A DNA stretch of 54,127 nucleotides, from contig JANYDY010000062.1 in the NCBI GenBank assembly GCA_025363435.1, forward strand, positions 1 through 54,127, given 5' to 3'. The DNA is from Betaproteobacteria bacterium. GTDB taxonomy: Bacteria; Pseudomonadota; Gammaproteobacteria; Burkholderiales; SG8-41. The position numbers and the translations under genes were made by a program. Positions 21,464-30,230 of the stretch are shown here, one piece after another (within the stretch, counting starts at the first letter, position 1; every line of letters begins with the position of its first letter). A model generated the notes under the pieces. It was not told the DNA's origin and searched no databases. It saw only the letters and a list, made by a program, of their open reading frames with translations.

Positions 21464-23761
21464 TCAGAACGGCAAGGCCAGATTGCCGCGCGCAGCACCG
21501 GCATCAACAACCGTCAATGCCGTCATATTGACGATGCGGCGCACCGTCGCCGTCGGCGTGATGATGTGCACGGCTTTGGCCGCGCCGAGCAGGATGGGCC
21601 CGACGGTGATGCCGTCGCCGGCCGCCGTCTTCAGCAGATTGAAGCCGATGTTGGCCGCATCGAGGGTCGGCATGATCAGCAGATTGGCGTCGCCCTTCAG
21701 CCGCGAGCGCGGCATCGCCTCGCGCCGCACCACCGCCGACAAAGCGGCATCGCCGTGCATCTCGCCGTCGATTTCGAGCTCGGGTGCGATTTTTTCAATC
21801 AAGGCCAGCGCCGCGCGCATTTTCTTCGCAGTCGGCGTGTCGTCCGAACCGAAACTCGAATGCGACAACAGCGCGATTTTCGGCGTGATGCCGAAGCGCC
21901 GGATTTCCTCGGCGGCCAGCACCGTCATTTCCGCTATCTGTTCGGCGCTCGGATCGAAATTGACGTAGGTGTCGCAAATAAACACGGTGCGCCGCGGCAG
22001 CATCAGCACGTTCATCGCATAGTAGTTGTTGACGCCCTGGCGGCGGCCGATCACCTGATCGATGTAATGCAGATGCGTGTCGTGGGTGCCGAAAGTGCCG
22101 CACAACATGCCGTCGGCTTCGCCGCGCCGTACCGTCATCGCGCCGATCAGCGTGTTGCGGCGGCGCATTTCGATCTTGGCGTATTCCTGCGAAACGCCTT
22201 TGCGTTCGGTCAGGCGGTAGTATTCCTGCCAGAATTCGCGGTAGCGTTCGTCGAATTCCGGATTGATCAATTCGAAATCGACGCCGGGCTTGATGCGCAG
22301 GCCGTAACGCTCGATACGGCGTTCGATCACCGCCGGCCGGCCGACCAGTATCGGCGACGCAAGATTTTCGTCGACCACCACCTGAGTGGCACGCAGCACG
22401 CGCTCGTCCTCGCCTTCGGCGTAGACGATGCGCTTCGCGCGCGCCTGCTTGGCGGACGCGAACAACGGCTTCATGATCATGCCGGAGTGATACACAAACT
22501 GCTGCAGCGAATCGCGATAGGCGTCGAAATCGAGTATCGGCCGCGTCGCAACGCCGCTGTCCATCGCCGCTTTGGCAACGGCAGGTGCGACCTGTGCGAT
22601 CAGGCGCGGGTCGAACGGCCTCGGAATCAGATAGTCGGGACCAAACGAAATATTCTGCTCGCCGTAGGCCATGGCGACGACATCGGACTGCTCGGCCCGC
22701 GCCAGCTCTGCAATCGCGTGCACCGCCGCGAGTTCCATTTCGGTATTGATGGTCGTCGCACCAACGTCTAGCGCGCCGCGAAACACGAACGGAAAACACA
22801 AAACGTTATTGACCTGATTCGGATAGTCAGAGCGGCCGGTCGCCATCACCACATCGGGTTTGGCCAGCTTGGCGAGTTCGGGCAGAATTTCCGGCTCTGG
22901 ATTTGCCAGCGCCAGGATCAGCGGCCGGTCAGACATCTGCTTGACCAGGTCGGGCGAGAGTACTTTGCCGGCCGAAAGTCCGAGAAACACGTCGGCGCCG
23001 GCCATGACCTCGGCAAGCTTGCGCGCCTTGGTCTCGACGGCGTAACGCTGCTTGTCCGGATCCATCAGCACAGTGCGGCCCTTGAAGACTACGCCCTCAA
23101 TGTCTGTGACAACGATATTCTCTTTGCGCAAACCCAGCTTGCACAGCAGATCGAGGCAGGTCAGCGCGGCGGCGCCAGCGCCCGACACCACCAGCTTTAT
23201 TTTTGCAATATCCTTGCCGACGACTTTGAGGCCGTTGAGAAAGGCAGCGCCCACCGTAATCGCGGTGCCGTGCTGATCGTCGTGAAACACCGGGATGCGG
23301 CAGCGCTCGCGCAACTTGCGCTCGACGATAAAACACTCGGGCGCCTTGATGTCTTCCAGATTGATGCCTCCGAAGGTCGGCTCGAGGCTGGCGATGATGT
23401 CGACCAGCTTGTCCGGATCGGTTTCGTTGATTTCGATGTCGAACACATCGATGCCGGCGAACTTCTTGAACAATACCGCCTTGCCTTCCATCACCGGCTT
23501 GGCGGCCAGCGGGCCGATCGCGCCAAGACCGAGCACTGCCGTGCCGTTGGTAATCACCGCGACCAGATTGCCGCGCGAAGTCAGATTACGCGCTTCTGCA
23601 GGGTCTGCAACGATCGCCTCGCAGGCCGCGGCAACACCCGGCGTATAGGCCAGTGCAAGGTCGCGCTGATTGAGCAAGCCCTTGGTCGGCGTGACCGAAA
23701 TCTTGCCCGGGGTTGGAAACCGGTGATAGTCGAGTGCGCTTTTGCGCAGCGTATCGTCCAT
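21464..23761 (-). CDS. maeB: NADP-dependent malic enzyme with C-terminal phosphotransacetylase-like domain
   Basis: 765 residues, ATG at 23759-23761, the usual MaeB size. The malic enzyme part (about 1-420) has [47 protein letters not shown] and ALANPEPEI. The C-terminal part (about 430-765) resembles phosphate acetyltransferase and is regulatory, not catalytic, in characterised MaeB. It decarboxylates malate to pyruvate with NADPH formation. A promoter with TATAAT sits about 25 bases upstream. Confidence 0.96.
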   Translation of the reverse strand: MDDTLRKSALDYHRFPTPGKISVTPTKGLLNQRDLALAYTPGVAAACEAIVADPAEARNLTSRGNLVAVITNGTAVLGLGAIGPLAAKPVMEGKAVLFKKFAGIDVFDIEINETDPDKLVDIIASLEPTFGGINLEDIKAPECFIVERKLRERCRIPVFHDDQHGTAITVGAAFLNGLKVVGKDIAKIKLVVSGAGAAALTCLDLLCKLGLRKENIVVTDIEGVVFKGRTVLMDPDKQRYAVETKARKLAEVMAGADVFLGLSAGKVLSPDLVKQMSDRPLILALANPEPEILPELAKLAKPDVVMATGRSDYPNQVNNVLCFPFVFRGALDVGATTINTEMELAAVHAIAELARAEQSDVVAMAYGEQNISFGPDYLIPRPFDPRLIAQVAPAVAKAAMDSGVATRPILDFDAYRDSLQQFVYHSGMIMKPLFASAKQARAKRIVYAEGEDERVLRATQVVVDENLASPILVGRPAVIERRIERYGLRIKPGVDFELINPEFDERYREFWQEYYRLTERKGVSQEYAKIEMRRRNTLIGAMTVRRGEADGMLCGTFGTHDTHLHYIDQVIGRRQGVNNYYAMNVLMLPRRTVFICDTYVNFDPSAEQIAEMTVLAAEEIRRFGITPKIALLSHSSFGSDDTPTAKKMRAALALIEKIAPELEIDGEMHGDAALSAVVRREAMPRSRLKGDANLLIMPTLDAANIGFNLLKTAAGDGITVGPILLGAAKAVHIITPTATVRRIVNMTALTVVDAGAARGNLALPF

Positions 23762-23788
23762 GCAGATGCCTGATTCAACGGGGCAGGC

Positions 23789-23818
23789 ATTATAACGCAC
23801 CGCGCGTTTTGCCCTGAA
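23789..23818 (-). promoter_or_regulatory. Putative sigma70 promoter of maeB
   Basis: Read on the minus strand, TTCAGG (23813-23818) and a perfect TATAAT (23789-23794) stand 18 bases apart. Transcription would start near 23782, about 20 bases before the maeB ATG. Confidence 0.5.
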
Positions 23819-23890
23819 CCGCCGCCGTGCGCGTTCCGCGGCGATTGCCCTTTGTGATATGTTCTCGCCTCTGCGTCAGATAAGCAATTT

Positions 23891-24862
23891 ATGGACACCA
23901 CGCCTGCGTTCCGCCAGGAACTCTACCCGCCGCTCGAACCGTTTCGCAGCGGCATGCTGGCGCTTGATGGCATCCACACCATGTACTGGGAGCAGTCTGG
24001 CAATCCGCGCGGCGTTCCGGTCGTCTTTCTCCACGGCGGTCCCGGCGCCGGCAGCGCGCCCAATCACCGCCGCTTTTTCGATCCGGCACATTACAACATC
24101 GTGGTCTTCGACCAGCGCGGCGCCGGCCGTTCGACGCCGCTGGGCGAACTGCGCGACAACACCACACCGCTGCTGATTGCAGACATCGAAACACTGCGCC
24201 GTCATCTCGGCATCGAACGCTGGCTGGTATTCGGCGGCTCCTGGGGTTCGACACTCGCGCTGGCCTACGGCGAGGCGCACCCGCAGCGCTGCCTCGGCTT
24301 CGTATTGCGCGGCATTTTTCTCTGCCGGCAAAGCGAAATCGACTGGTTTCTCTACGGTTTGAAAAACATTTTTCCCGAAGCCTGGCAGGCCTTCACCGGC
24401 ATGATTCCCGCAGACGAGCGCGCCGATCTCCTGACCGCCTATCACAAGCGTTTAATCGATCCGGATCCCGCCGTGCACATGCCGGCCGCGCGCGCCTGGA
24501 GCAGCTATGAAGGTTCGTGCTCAACCCTGCTGCCAAGCCCGGATACGGTGGCCTATTTCGCCAGCGATGTGGTCGCGCTCGGGCTCGCGCGCATGGAAGC
24601 GCATTACTTCAAACACGACATTTTTCTGCCGGTGAATTCGCTGCTTGATAACGTGGCGCGCATCCGCAACCTGCCGACGGTCATCGTGCAGGGCCGCTAC
24701 GACGCAGTCTGCCCGGCGGTCAGCGCACATGATCTGCATTGCGCCTGGCCGGAGGCGGAATACATCGTCGTGCCGGCAGCCGGACACGCGGCGTGGGAGC
24801 CCGGCATTTGCGCCGAACTGGTGCGCGCCACCGAACGATTCAAGTCACTTTCTGCAAACTGA
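23891..24862 (+). CDS. pip: Prolyl aminopeptidase
   Basis: 323 residues. An alpha/beta hydrolase of family S33 that removes N-terminal proline. It has the oxyanion HGGPGAGS, DQRGAGRSTP, nucleophile Ser in GGSWGSTLALAYG, catalytic Asp in GRYDAVCP and His in AAGHAAWEP, and a cap region with WSSYEGSCSTLLPS. The start ATG follows an A/T-rich stretch without a clear ribosome site. It is divergent from maeB by 129 bases, and the FAH-family gene follows by 13 bases. Confidence 0.94.
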   Translation: MDTTPAFRQELYPPLEPFRSGMLALDGIHTMYWEQSGNPRGVPVVFLHGGPGAGSAPNHRRFFDPAHYNIVVFDQRGAGRSTPLGELRDNTTPLLIADIETLRRHLGIERWLVFGGSWGSTLALAYGEAHPQRCLGFVLRGIFLCRQSEIDWFLYGLKNIFPEAWQAFTGMIPADERADLLTAYHKRLIDPDPAVHMPAARAWSSYEGSCSTLLPSPDTVAYFASDVVALGLARMEAHYFKHDIFLPVNSLLDNVARIRNLPTVIVQGRYDAVCPAVSAHDLHCAWPEAEYIVVPAAGHAAWEPGICAELVRATERFKSLSAN

Positions 24863-24875
24863 AAAAGGATTTCTC

Positions 24876-25787
24876 ATGCGGTTGATCACTTTCAAACCCA
24901 AACGCGGCGGCGCCGTGCGTGTCGGCGTCCTGCTTGACGCAGAACGCGCGGTTGATATCGGCGACGTTGCAAAACGCGCGCGCAAAAAACTGCCGTTCGA
25001 CGCGACCGACATGGTGTCGTTAATCGCATCGGGAAAACCCGGTCTGGCAGCCATCGCCGCGCTGCTCAAGAAATACAAGGGCACCGGCATCAAACTGTCG
25101 GCGCTCAAACTGCTGTCGCCGATTCCGAGGCCGCGCAAGAACATCTTCTGCGTCGGCTGGAACTATCTGGACCATTTCGAGGAAGGCGCCAAGGCGCGTC
25201 CGCACGTGCAGGAAATGCCATTGCACCCGGCGTTTTTCAGCAAGGCCGCAACCACCATGAACGGCCCGTTCGACAACGTGCCGGCACACACGGGCGTCAC
25301 CGAAAAGCTCGATTGGGAAGTCGAACTCGGCATGATCATCGGCAAGCCGGGACGCAACATCAGCGAAGCCAATGCGATGAAACACGTCTTCGGCTATACC
25401 GTGCTCAATGACGTTTCGGCGCGCGAAATCCAGCGCCGGCACGGCCAGCAATGGTTCAAGGGCAAGAGCCTCGACGGTCACTGCCCGATGGGGCCGTGGA
25501 TCGCCACTGCCGACGAGGTTGCGGATCCGAACAATCTCGACATCCGCTGCAGCGTCAACGGCGTGATCAAGCAAAACTCGAACACGCGCCATCTCTACTT
25601 CAAGCTGCCGCGCATCATCGCCGAATTGTCTGCCGGCCTGACGTTGGATGCAGGCGACATCATTGCCACAGGCACGCCCTCAGGTGTTGGACATGCGCGC
25701 ACGCCACCGGAATTCATGCAATCGGGCGATATCATGGAGACCGAGGTCGTCGGCCTCGGCAAGCTGCGCAACCGTATCGGCAAATAG
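24876..25787 (+). CDS. Fumarylacetoacetate hydrolase family protein
   Basis: 303 residues from the ATG at 24876, which has AAGGA six bases upstream. The FAH fold is clear: CVGWNYLDHFEE, FFSKAATTMNGP, the metal-site stretch LDWEVELGMIIGK, YTVLNDVSAREIQRRHGQQW and ATGTPSGVGHA. Members hydrolyse or isomerise 2-oxo or 4-oxo acids of aromatic breakdown, or decarboxylate oxaloacetate. Which one applies cannot be read here. It probably shares a transcript with pip. Confidence 0.92.
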   Translation: MRLITFKPKRGGAVRVGVLLDAERAVDIGDVAKRARKKLPFDATDMVSLIASGKPGLAAIAALLKKYKGTGIKLSALKLLSPIPRPRKNIFCVGWNYLDHFEEGAKARPHVQEMPLHPAFFSKAATTMNGPFDNVPAHTGVTEKLDWEVELGMIIGKPGRNISEANAMKHVFGYTVLNDVSAREIQRRHGQQWFKGKSLDGHCPMGPWIATADEVADPNNLDIRCSVNGVIKQNSNTRHLYFKLPRIIAELSAGLTLDAGDIIATGTPSGVGHARTPPEFMQSGDIMETEVVGLGKLRNRIGK

Positions 25788-25881
25788 CAGCACTCCAATC
25801 CAGACGTGCCATTAGACGAGAGTGAAGACCTGCTAACCAGGCGGTGGGCGCACTCAGATCAAGGGCGGCAGGCCGTTTCGA

Positions 25882-25932
25882 TCCGGCGACGGCAAGCTGA
25901 ATTAAAACGCGGTCGCGGTTACTGTCGCCGGA
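25882..25932. repeat. Nine-base inverted repeat between convergent genes
   Basis: TCCGGCGAC (25882-25890) is perfectly repeated in inverse orientation at 25924-25932, with a 33-base spacer. It lies between the FAH-family gene and the end of the PhaM-like gene. There is no T-run on either side, so I do not call it a terminator. The rest of 25788-25935 shows nothing else. Confidence 0.6.
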
Positions 25933-25935
25933 CGA

Positions 25936-26205
25936 TCAGGTTGCGGGCGGCTTGTTAGCCGCTTCGCCGGCCGCGCGCAGGCTTTCGAGGGCGGCGGCCT
26001 GCATCTCCAGCGTCTTGATGGTCATCTGCACGAAACCGGTGTTGACGGTAAGCCAGGTTTCGACTGCCTTCAATTCAGCAATTTTTTTCTTGATTTCGTC
26101 GACATCCACCGTCGGCGTCATCATGCCGGGCAGCGGGAAGGACATCGGGTTCCACGCTTTTTGCATGAACTCGAACCAGTCTTTGGGGATCTCCTGCTGC
26201 GACAT
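25936..26205 (-). CDS. phaM: PhaM-like PHA-granule protein, short form
   Basis: 89 residues. The core (VDEIKKKIAELKAVETWL, then NTGFVQMTIKTLEMQAAALE) matches the conserved helical region of PhaM, which in Ralstonia binds PHA synthase and DNA and sets granule number and distribution. Ralstonia PhaM is nearly three times longer and has a Lys/Ala-rich DNA-binding tail; that tail is absent here, so this protein could bind synthase or granules but not DNA in the known way. It lies 18 bases downstream of the lytic transglycosylase gene. Confidence 0.75.
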   Translation of the reverse strand: MSQQEIPKDWFEFMQKAWNPMSFPLPGMMTPTVDVDEIKKKIAELKAVETWLTVNTGFVQMTIKTLEMQAAALESLRAAGEAANKPPAT

Positions 26206-26223
26206 GTGGACGGATCGGGCGCG

Positions 26224-26967
26224 TTAAATCGCCGCCGGCAGCAGTCTGGCCTCGGCCTGCTGCTGGGTCACGGCGCGGCTCTGCAACTGCCGCACTACGG
26301 CGCCCAAGCGTTCACGCTCGGCGATAACCTTGCTGGAATAGCCGTTTTCATTTTCCTCGGTGGTGGCGCCAACATACAGTTGCAGCGCGTCGTTGAGGTC
26401 ACCGGTACGGCCCAGGTATTCCTTGAGAATTTTCGCGCCGACCGTAATGTTTGCGGCGGGCTCAAATGCGACCTGTTCGCCGCCCAGCGGTCCAAACTTC
26501 TCCGGATGAAACCGCGGAATAACCTGCATTAAGCCCTTCGCCCCCATCACGCTTTCCGCGATCGGATTGAAGCGTGATTCGACAGCAATCACCGCCAGGA
26601 TCAGGATCGGATCGAGTTTGAGCTCACGCCCGACCGCGTGCGCTTTGGCCACCACGCTGGTGGTCATTTCAGCAGAGACGCGAAAACGCCGCGCCAGATG
26701 TTCGCCGATGGCGCGGTATTTGGCTTCGTTCGGATCGACTTCGGCCGGTTTGGCCTGAAACCGGCCGAGCGGCAACTGCGGCAATTCCAGCGCGCCGAAC
26801 GATTGCGCAAACATGCCCGCCAGCGTGCTGCCAACCGGTGAATTAAACATGATTGCGAGGGATGCGATGCTGACCAGCACAGCGATGCTGGAAACTAAAT
26901 TGCGCGCCCAGAACGTGGGCCGCGATACGGCATGATCGTATGAGAGTGCGGGGTGTGATTTTGCCAT
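26224..26967 (-). CDS. Membrane-anchored SLT lytic transglycosylase
   Basis: 247 residues, with an almost perfect ribosome site (AAAGGAGG) eight bases before the ATG. One transmembrane helix lies near residues 22-45 (LVSSIAVLVSIASLAIMF), so the catalytic domain (about 110-215) is periplasmic. The catalytic Glu is in AVIAVESRFNP. GAKGLMQVIP and DLNDALQLYVGA complete the SLT signature. It cleaves peptidoglycan glycan strands. Its leader is long and structured (27009-27093). Confidence 0.9.
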   Translation of the reverse strand: MAKSHPALSYDHAVSRPTFWARNLVSSIAVLVSIASLAIMFNSPVGSTLAGMFAQSFGALELPQLPLGRFQAKPAEVDPNEAKYRAIGEHLARRFRVSAEMTTSVVAKAHAVGRELKLDPILILAVIAVESRFNPIAESVMGAKGLMQVIPRFHPEKFGPLGGEQVAFEPAANITVGAKILKEYLGRTGDLNDALQLYVGATTEENENGYSSKVIAERERLGAVVRQLQSRAVTQQQAEARLLPAAI

Positions 26968-27008
26968 GACGCAAAACCTCCTTTCGTTAATCGCCGGCTG
27001 AATGGCCG

Positions 27009-27093
27009 CCGACGGTTGATTGCCTTGCTAGGGCAACGGTGCTCCTTGATGCTTCAGTGTTAGCGTCGGTAACCACTATATGTTGTGGTTACC
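27009..27093 (-). promoter_or_regulatory. Structured leader and 26-base palindrome upstream of the lytic transglycosylase
   Basis: A palindrome at 27068-27093 has nine-base perfect arms (GGTAACCAC / GTGGTTACC) around TATATGTT; its core resembles an NrdR-type operator. On the minus strand, 27064-27069 can pair with 27009-27014 (six bases), enclosing a hairpin (27020-27024 with 27032-27036). The palindrome and the outer stem share bases 27068-27069. Known riboswitch cores were not recognised. Confidence 0.45.
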
Positions 27094-27398
27094 CCCAAAA
27101 ATCTCGGCAATTCTAGTGGTACAGCCCCGCCTCTGCAACCGAAATTATTGCGCTTTAATTAAGGTGGAATTGAGCCAAATACCGACAATGTTGCGATGCA
27201 GCAGGGGCGGCATTATATGTGGTTTCTGCAGCTTGTCAAATCAGCAAGCCGGATACCCGATGCCGTATGGTGCGGCGCTTTGGGCGCCAACTGCAATTAC
27301 CGGGCGGTTGGACGGAGAATCTTGGCCGGCAGTTCAAAAAAATGCCGGAATTTATTTTTAATCGTTATTTTTCATAATGTTATATTAAGACTTCCGCA
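27094..27398. other. Non-coding AT-richer stretch
   Basis: No convincing reading frame is present. Small hairpins occur (GGCGC/GCGCC near 27274-27288; CCGGCA/TGCCGG at 27326-27331 and 27343-27348 with an 11-base A-rich loop). The section 27350-27390 is markedly AT-rich compared with the neighbourhood. I see no tRNA or known small RNA here. Confidence 0.5.
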
Positions 27399-27578
27399 TC
27401 AAGAATGCGCCGTTGGCTGCTGCCGCGCCTGCCATTCGGCCAATTTTTGCTCATAGCACGTAACAGCCTCCCAATAACGATCATAAACACAGGGATCGCA
27501 ACCGTTCTGACAGCACTCCCAAGCCTCCGGCTCACGCGGCGGCTGCGGCGGCACATCATCCGGCCGGTCGGCGCTCAT
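27399..27578 (-). CDS. Oxidoreductase-like domain protein, Cys-rich, 59 residues
   Basis: Translated by hand: ATG at 27576-27578, stop TGA at 27399-27401. The protein has a Pro-rich start (VPPQPPREPEAW), then ECCQNGCDPCVYDRYWEAV, which matches the Oxidored-like domain (CC-x3-C-x2-C-V-x-D-x-Y), and a helical end (CYEQKLAEWQARQQQ). The four clustered Cys could bind a metal. The molecular function of this small family is not established. Its ATG overlaps the stop of the anti-sigma-like gene (ATGA), so it is the last cistron of the sigma-factor operon. Confidence 0.85.
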   Translation of the reverse strand: MSADRPDDVPPQPPREPEAWECCQNGCDPCVYDRYWEAVTCYEQKLAEWQARQQPTAHS

Positions 27579-28669
27579 GGCTGCGCCCAGCCGCGCAGTG
27601 CCGGCGGCAGTATGTAATCGGGGTAGCGTTTGCGAAATTCCGCCAAGCCGGCACGCGCCTCATCGATGCGGCCCTGGGTGCGCAGTTCTTCAATACGCGT
27701 GAGCCACTTTTCGGGCGGCAGCTGCGCCATCAGCGCCAGCGCGTCCGCCGATTCTTTGGCCGATTTTTCCGGCGCGCGCACGGCTTCCGCCGGCACGGCC
27801 TTTTTCTGTATTGCCGACGCCACCGCCGGCGCCACCGGTGCCGGTGCCGGCACGGCTTGCGCCATCGGTTCAACGCGCATGACCGCCGGCGGCGCGGCCG
27901 GCTTCGCCGCGGGCGGCGCTTCGAGCATTGCCGCGCGTCCGGCATCGCGCTCAACACGATCCGCAGTCGCGGCCTGCTGACGGGCCACCTGGCCGCGCGC
28001 ATCGGCGACCGTGCCGACCGGTGCGGGCTCAGCTGGTGGCGCCGCATCGCGACGCGCATTGTCCCGCGCAACATTCGCCGCCGCTCCGGCAACTTCAGTT
28101 TTTTCCAGGAAAGCAGACGGCGCGGCGCGGCGTGCCGGCATATCGACCATGGCCGGTGCGGCGGCGGGTCCGGCTTCCTGCAACCGGTCCGCTGACGGGC
28201 TGCGGATTCCGCTTGAAGCGACCGGCGGCACCAGCTTGTAGGCGTCCGCGCCGGATGCCGGCGCGTCCGACCGCACGGCCGGCGGTTTAAAGCCGAGATT
28301 TTTCGAACGCGACGCATCTGCAGCGAGCTCGACTTTGGGCACGGCGCTTTCATTCGCCGCGCTCTGCCGCTCCGATGCCACCGGCGCCGGCACATCTGCG
28401 CGCGGCACTTGCGTCAATTCACTGCCTTCGTCATGCATTACCGTAATCAGGCTTACACACAACACCAGCACCGCTGCGATCGACAGCGGCATCTGCCACT
28501 TGCGCATAAACGACGCGCCGGCAAGCTGCGGACGCGCGCCGACCGCACGCCGTGCTGCGGCACGGATCGCCTCGTCAATAACCAAGGGCGGCGTCTCCGG
28601 CAACGCCGCGCGGTAAAGCGATGACAACTGCTCATCGCCCTCGCGGTCGGTGCGTGGTGTTTCGCTCAT
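27575..28669 (-). CDS. Putative membrane anti-sigma factor
   Basis: 364 residues. A cytoplasmic N-terminus (about 1-58, SSLYRAALPETPPLVIDEAI) precedes a single membrane helix near 60-78 (MPLSIAAVLVLCVSLITVM). A long Ala/Pro-rich, low-complexity periplasmic part (80-310) follows, then a helical C-terminus (WLTRIEELRTQGRIDEARAG, RKRYPDYILPPALRGW) that resembles a TPR-like unit. Its ATG overlaps the ECF sigma stop (ATGA), the arrangement expected of an anti-sigma factor. The zinc anti-sigma motif HxxxCxxC is absent, so this would be a different anti-sigma type. The call rests on context and topology. Confidence 0.6.
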   Translation of the reverse strand: MSETPRTDREGDEQLSSLYRAALPETPPLVIDEAIRAAARRAVGARPQLAGASFMRKWQMPLSIAAVLVLCVSLITVMHDEGSELTQVPRADVPAPVASERQSAANESAVPKVELAADASRSKNLGFKPPAVRSDAPASGADAYKLVPPVASSGIRSPSADRLQEAGPAAAPAMVDMPARRAAPSAFLEKTEVAGAAANVARDNARRDAAPPAEPAPVGTVADARGQVARQQAATADRVERDAGRAAMLEAPPAAKPAAPPAVMRVEPMAQAVPAPAPVAPAVASAIQKKAVPAEAVRAPEKSAKESADALALMAQLPPEKWLTRIEELRTQGRIDEARAGLAEFRKRYPDYILPPALRGWAQP

Positions 28670-29241
28670 TTATCTGCTTCCTGCATGCCCGCGCGCAAGC
28701 GCGCCAGCGCATAACGTAAACGGCTTTTCGCCGTCTCGCGGTTGACACCGGTGGCCTGCGCAATGTCCTCGATGCTCATGTCCGATTCCTGCTGCAAAAG
28801 GAATGCCTCGCGCTGCGCCTCCGGCAGTTCGCCCAGCAATTGCAATAATCTGACGGCCTGCTGCTTGACCTCCACACTCACGGCCGGGTCGTCGCCACGC
28901 GCCGCCGGAATATTATCCAGCACCGGCCCGTCTTCCGCATCAAAGGAAACCGGCACGCCGCCGGCGCGCGTGCGGTAGTGATCGATCAGCCGGTTATGCG
29001 CAAGCCGGTAAAGCCAGGTCGTGAATTTGGCGGTCACCTTATAGGTCGTCCGGGTGCGGATCAGATTCATCCAGACGTCCTGGAACAACTCTTCGGCAAT
29101 GCCGCGGTCGCTGCACTGGCGCAGCATGAAGCGATAGACGCCCCCTTTATGGCGGCCATAAAGAATATCGAATGCGCCCGCATCGCCATCCCGATAGCGC
29201 TCCATCAATTCTTCGTCGCAGGTAATGCTGTCCGCAGGCAT
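28666..29241 (-). CDS. ECF-type RNA polymerase sigma factor
   Basis: 191 residues from the ATG at 29239-29241. Region 2 has AGAFDILYGRHKGGVYRFML, ELFQDVWMNLIR and TTWLYRLAHNRLIDHYR. Region 4 has LPEAQREAFLLQQESDMSIE followed by DIAQATGVNRETAKSRLRYA. It should direct RNA polymerase to promoters controlled by an envelope or stress signal sensed by the downstream membrane protein. No ribosome site is visible. A promoter-like pair sits so close that transcription would begin about four bases before the ATG. Confidence 0.93.
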   Translation of the reverse strand: MPADSITCDEELMERYRDGDAGAFDILYGRHKGGVYRFMLRQCSDRGIAEELFQDVWMNLIRTRTTYKVTAKFTTWLYRLAHNRLIDHYRTRAGGVPVSFDAEDGPVLDNIPAARGDDPAVSVEVKQQAVRLLQLLGELPEAQREAFLLQQESDMSIEDIAQATGVNRETAKSRLRYALARLRAGMQEADK

Positions 29242-29250
29242 CGCGACGAG

Positions 29251-29279
29251 AGTATGCGCAAGGCGCCGCGCCGCGGCAA
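29251..29279 (-). promoter_or_regulatory. Possible sigma70-type promoter of the ECF sigma gene
   Basis: On the minus strand, TTGCCG (29274-29279) and CATACT (29251-29256) are 17 bases apart. A start near 29245 would give an almost leaderless message. Confidence 0.35.
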
Positions 29280-29344
29280 CCCTTGTCGCGGCACAGACAC
29301 CGGCAACAGCTAGCGCCACCGACAGCCCCGCCGGTAAAACAAAA

Positions 29345-30160
29345 TCAGCGCGGATCCGGCACGAACTGCCCCGGAAACGGCACCGGTCGCGCGATGATCG
29401 GCGCCTTGATGACACCCTGCGCCAGCAGATTACGGTAGCTGTCGTAATAAAGGGTGATGACTTCGTCCGGCGACGCCGACGCCCGCTCGAAATTCGTATA
29501 GCGCACCGGCGCCGCCTCGCTGGCACCATGGCCGGTGCCGAGATTTTTCTCCGTGACTTGCGGCGCCGGCGCAGTGGCGGGCTGGCGGCTCATGGCATCT
29601 GCCGCACTTTTTACCGAAGATTCGGCGGCTACGCTCTGCGCTTCGCTGCGCGGCGCATCGGCACGATCGGCCTCGCGCTTGTTTTCCAGCATGCGGCCGA
29701 GGCTGATGGCGGGATCGGCTTTTTTGCGAAAAACCGCAACCCCGATGACGCCGACGTTGTCGGACCGGCCGGTGCGCGCCGCATAACTGTTATCGAGTTC
29801 GGTGAAAAAGAAACGCGCCACCCGCTGCAGGCTCTTGCGCCAGCCCTTGATGCTGTAGTTCGCGTTCACAGGAAAGACATAACCGGTCTGGCTCCAGCTG
29901 GCGGTTTCGCCGGATACCGCATTGACGCCATCAACGGCCACCACCGCCATGATTTCGCCGGCTTGCTGATTGCGTATGGCGATTTGGTACTCATTGCCGG
30001 GCTTGCCGGCGACGTAATAGCGGCCTTCGTGGAAATAAACCGGCAACACGCGGTTTTCGGCGCGGTCGTATACCGTCACGTCAGCCAGAGTACCGATCGC
30101 GACGGCGTTACAGGATAAAACCGCCAGTGCAGCGGCGGCGATGGCAATCTTGAGCTTCAT
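29345..30160 (-). CDS. Exported protein of unknown function linked to the ECF sigma factor
   Basis: 271 residues with a signal peptide (MKLKIAIAAAALAVLSCNAVA) and GGGAG-like ribosome site. The conserved-looking core is GYVFPVNANYSIKGWRKSLQ, then VARFFFTELDNSYAARTGR and NVGVIGVAVFRKK. I know this pattern from uncharacterised proteins beside ECF sigma genes in proteobacteria, without a function. A disordered Ala/Ser/Pro region (170-215) leads to a C-terminal stretch with DEVITLYYDSYRNLLAQGVI. It precedes the sigma gene by 103 bases on the same strand. A periplasmic role in the signalling module is plausible. Confidence 0.7.
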   Translation of the reverse strand: MKLKIAIAAAALAVLSCNAVAIGTLADVTVYDRAENRVLPVYFHEGRYYVAGKPGNEYQIAIRNQQAGEIMAVVAVDGVNAVSGETASWSQTGYVFPVNANYSIKGWRKSLQRVARFFFTELDNSYAARTGRSDNVGVIGVAVFRKKADPAISLGRMLENKREADRADAPRSEAQSVAAESSVKSAADAMSRQPATAPAPQVTEKNLGTGHGASEAAPVRYTNFERASASPDEVITLYYDSYRNLLAQGVIKAPIIARPVPFPGQFVPDPR

Positions 30161-30163
30161 GCT

Positions 30164-30230
30164 GGGTTCTCCCGGTTCGACATCAGGCTGATGCCGATGC
30201 TATGAACGCGAGAGAACCCGCAAAGGGGTT
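30164..30230 (-). promoter_or_regulatory. Upstream region of the exported-protein gene with inverted repeats and a possible ECF promoter
   Basis: An eight-base inverted repeat (30164-30171 with 30212-30219) and a short AACCC/GGGTT repeat are present. AACC (27-30 of 30200) and CGTT (05-08) on the minus strand, 18 bases apart, resemble an ECF-type promoter. The spacing is a little long. Confidence 0.3.

Noticed and set aside
25882-25932. Inverted repeat as a bidirectional terminator
   Set aside because: The 33-base spacer and missing T-runs do not support termination.
27326-27348. CCGGCA/TGCCGG hairpin as a terminator
   Set aside because: The 11-base loop and lack of a clean T-run on either strand make it a poor terminator.
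27080-27456. Two short plus-strand frames in the intergenic region
   Set aside because: No ribosome site, no recognisable motif, and they overlap the conserved oxidoreductase-like gene on the other strand.
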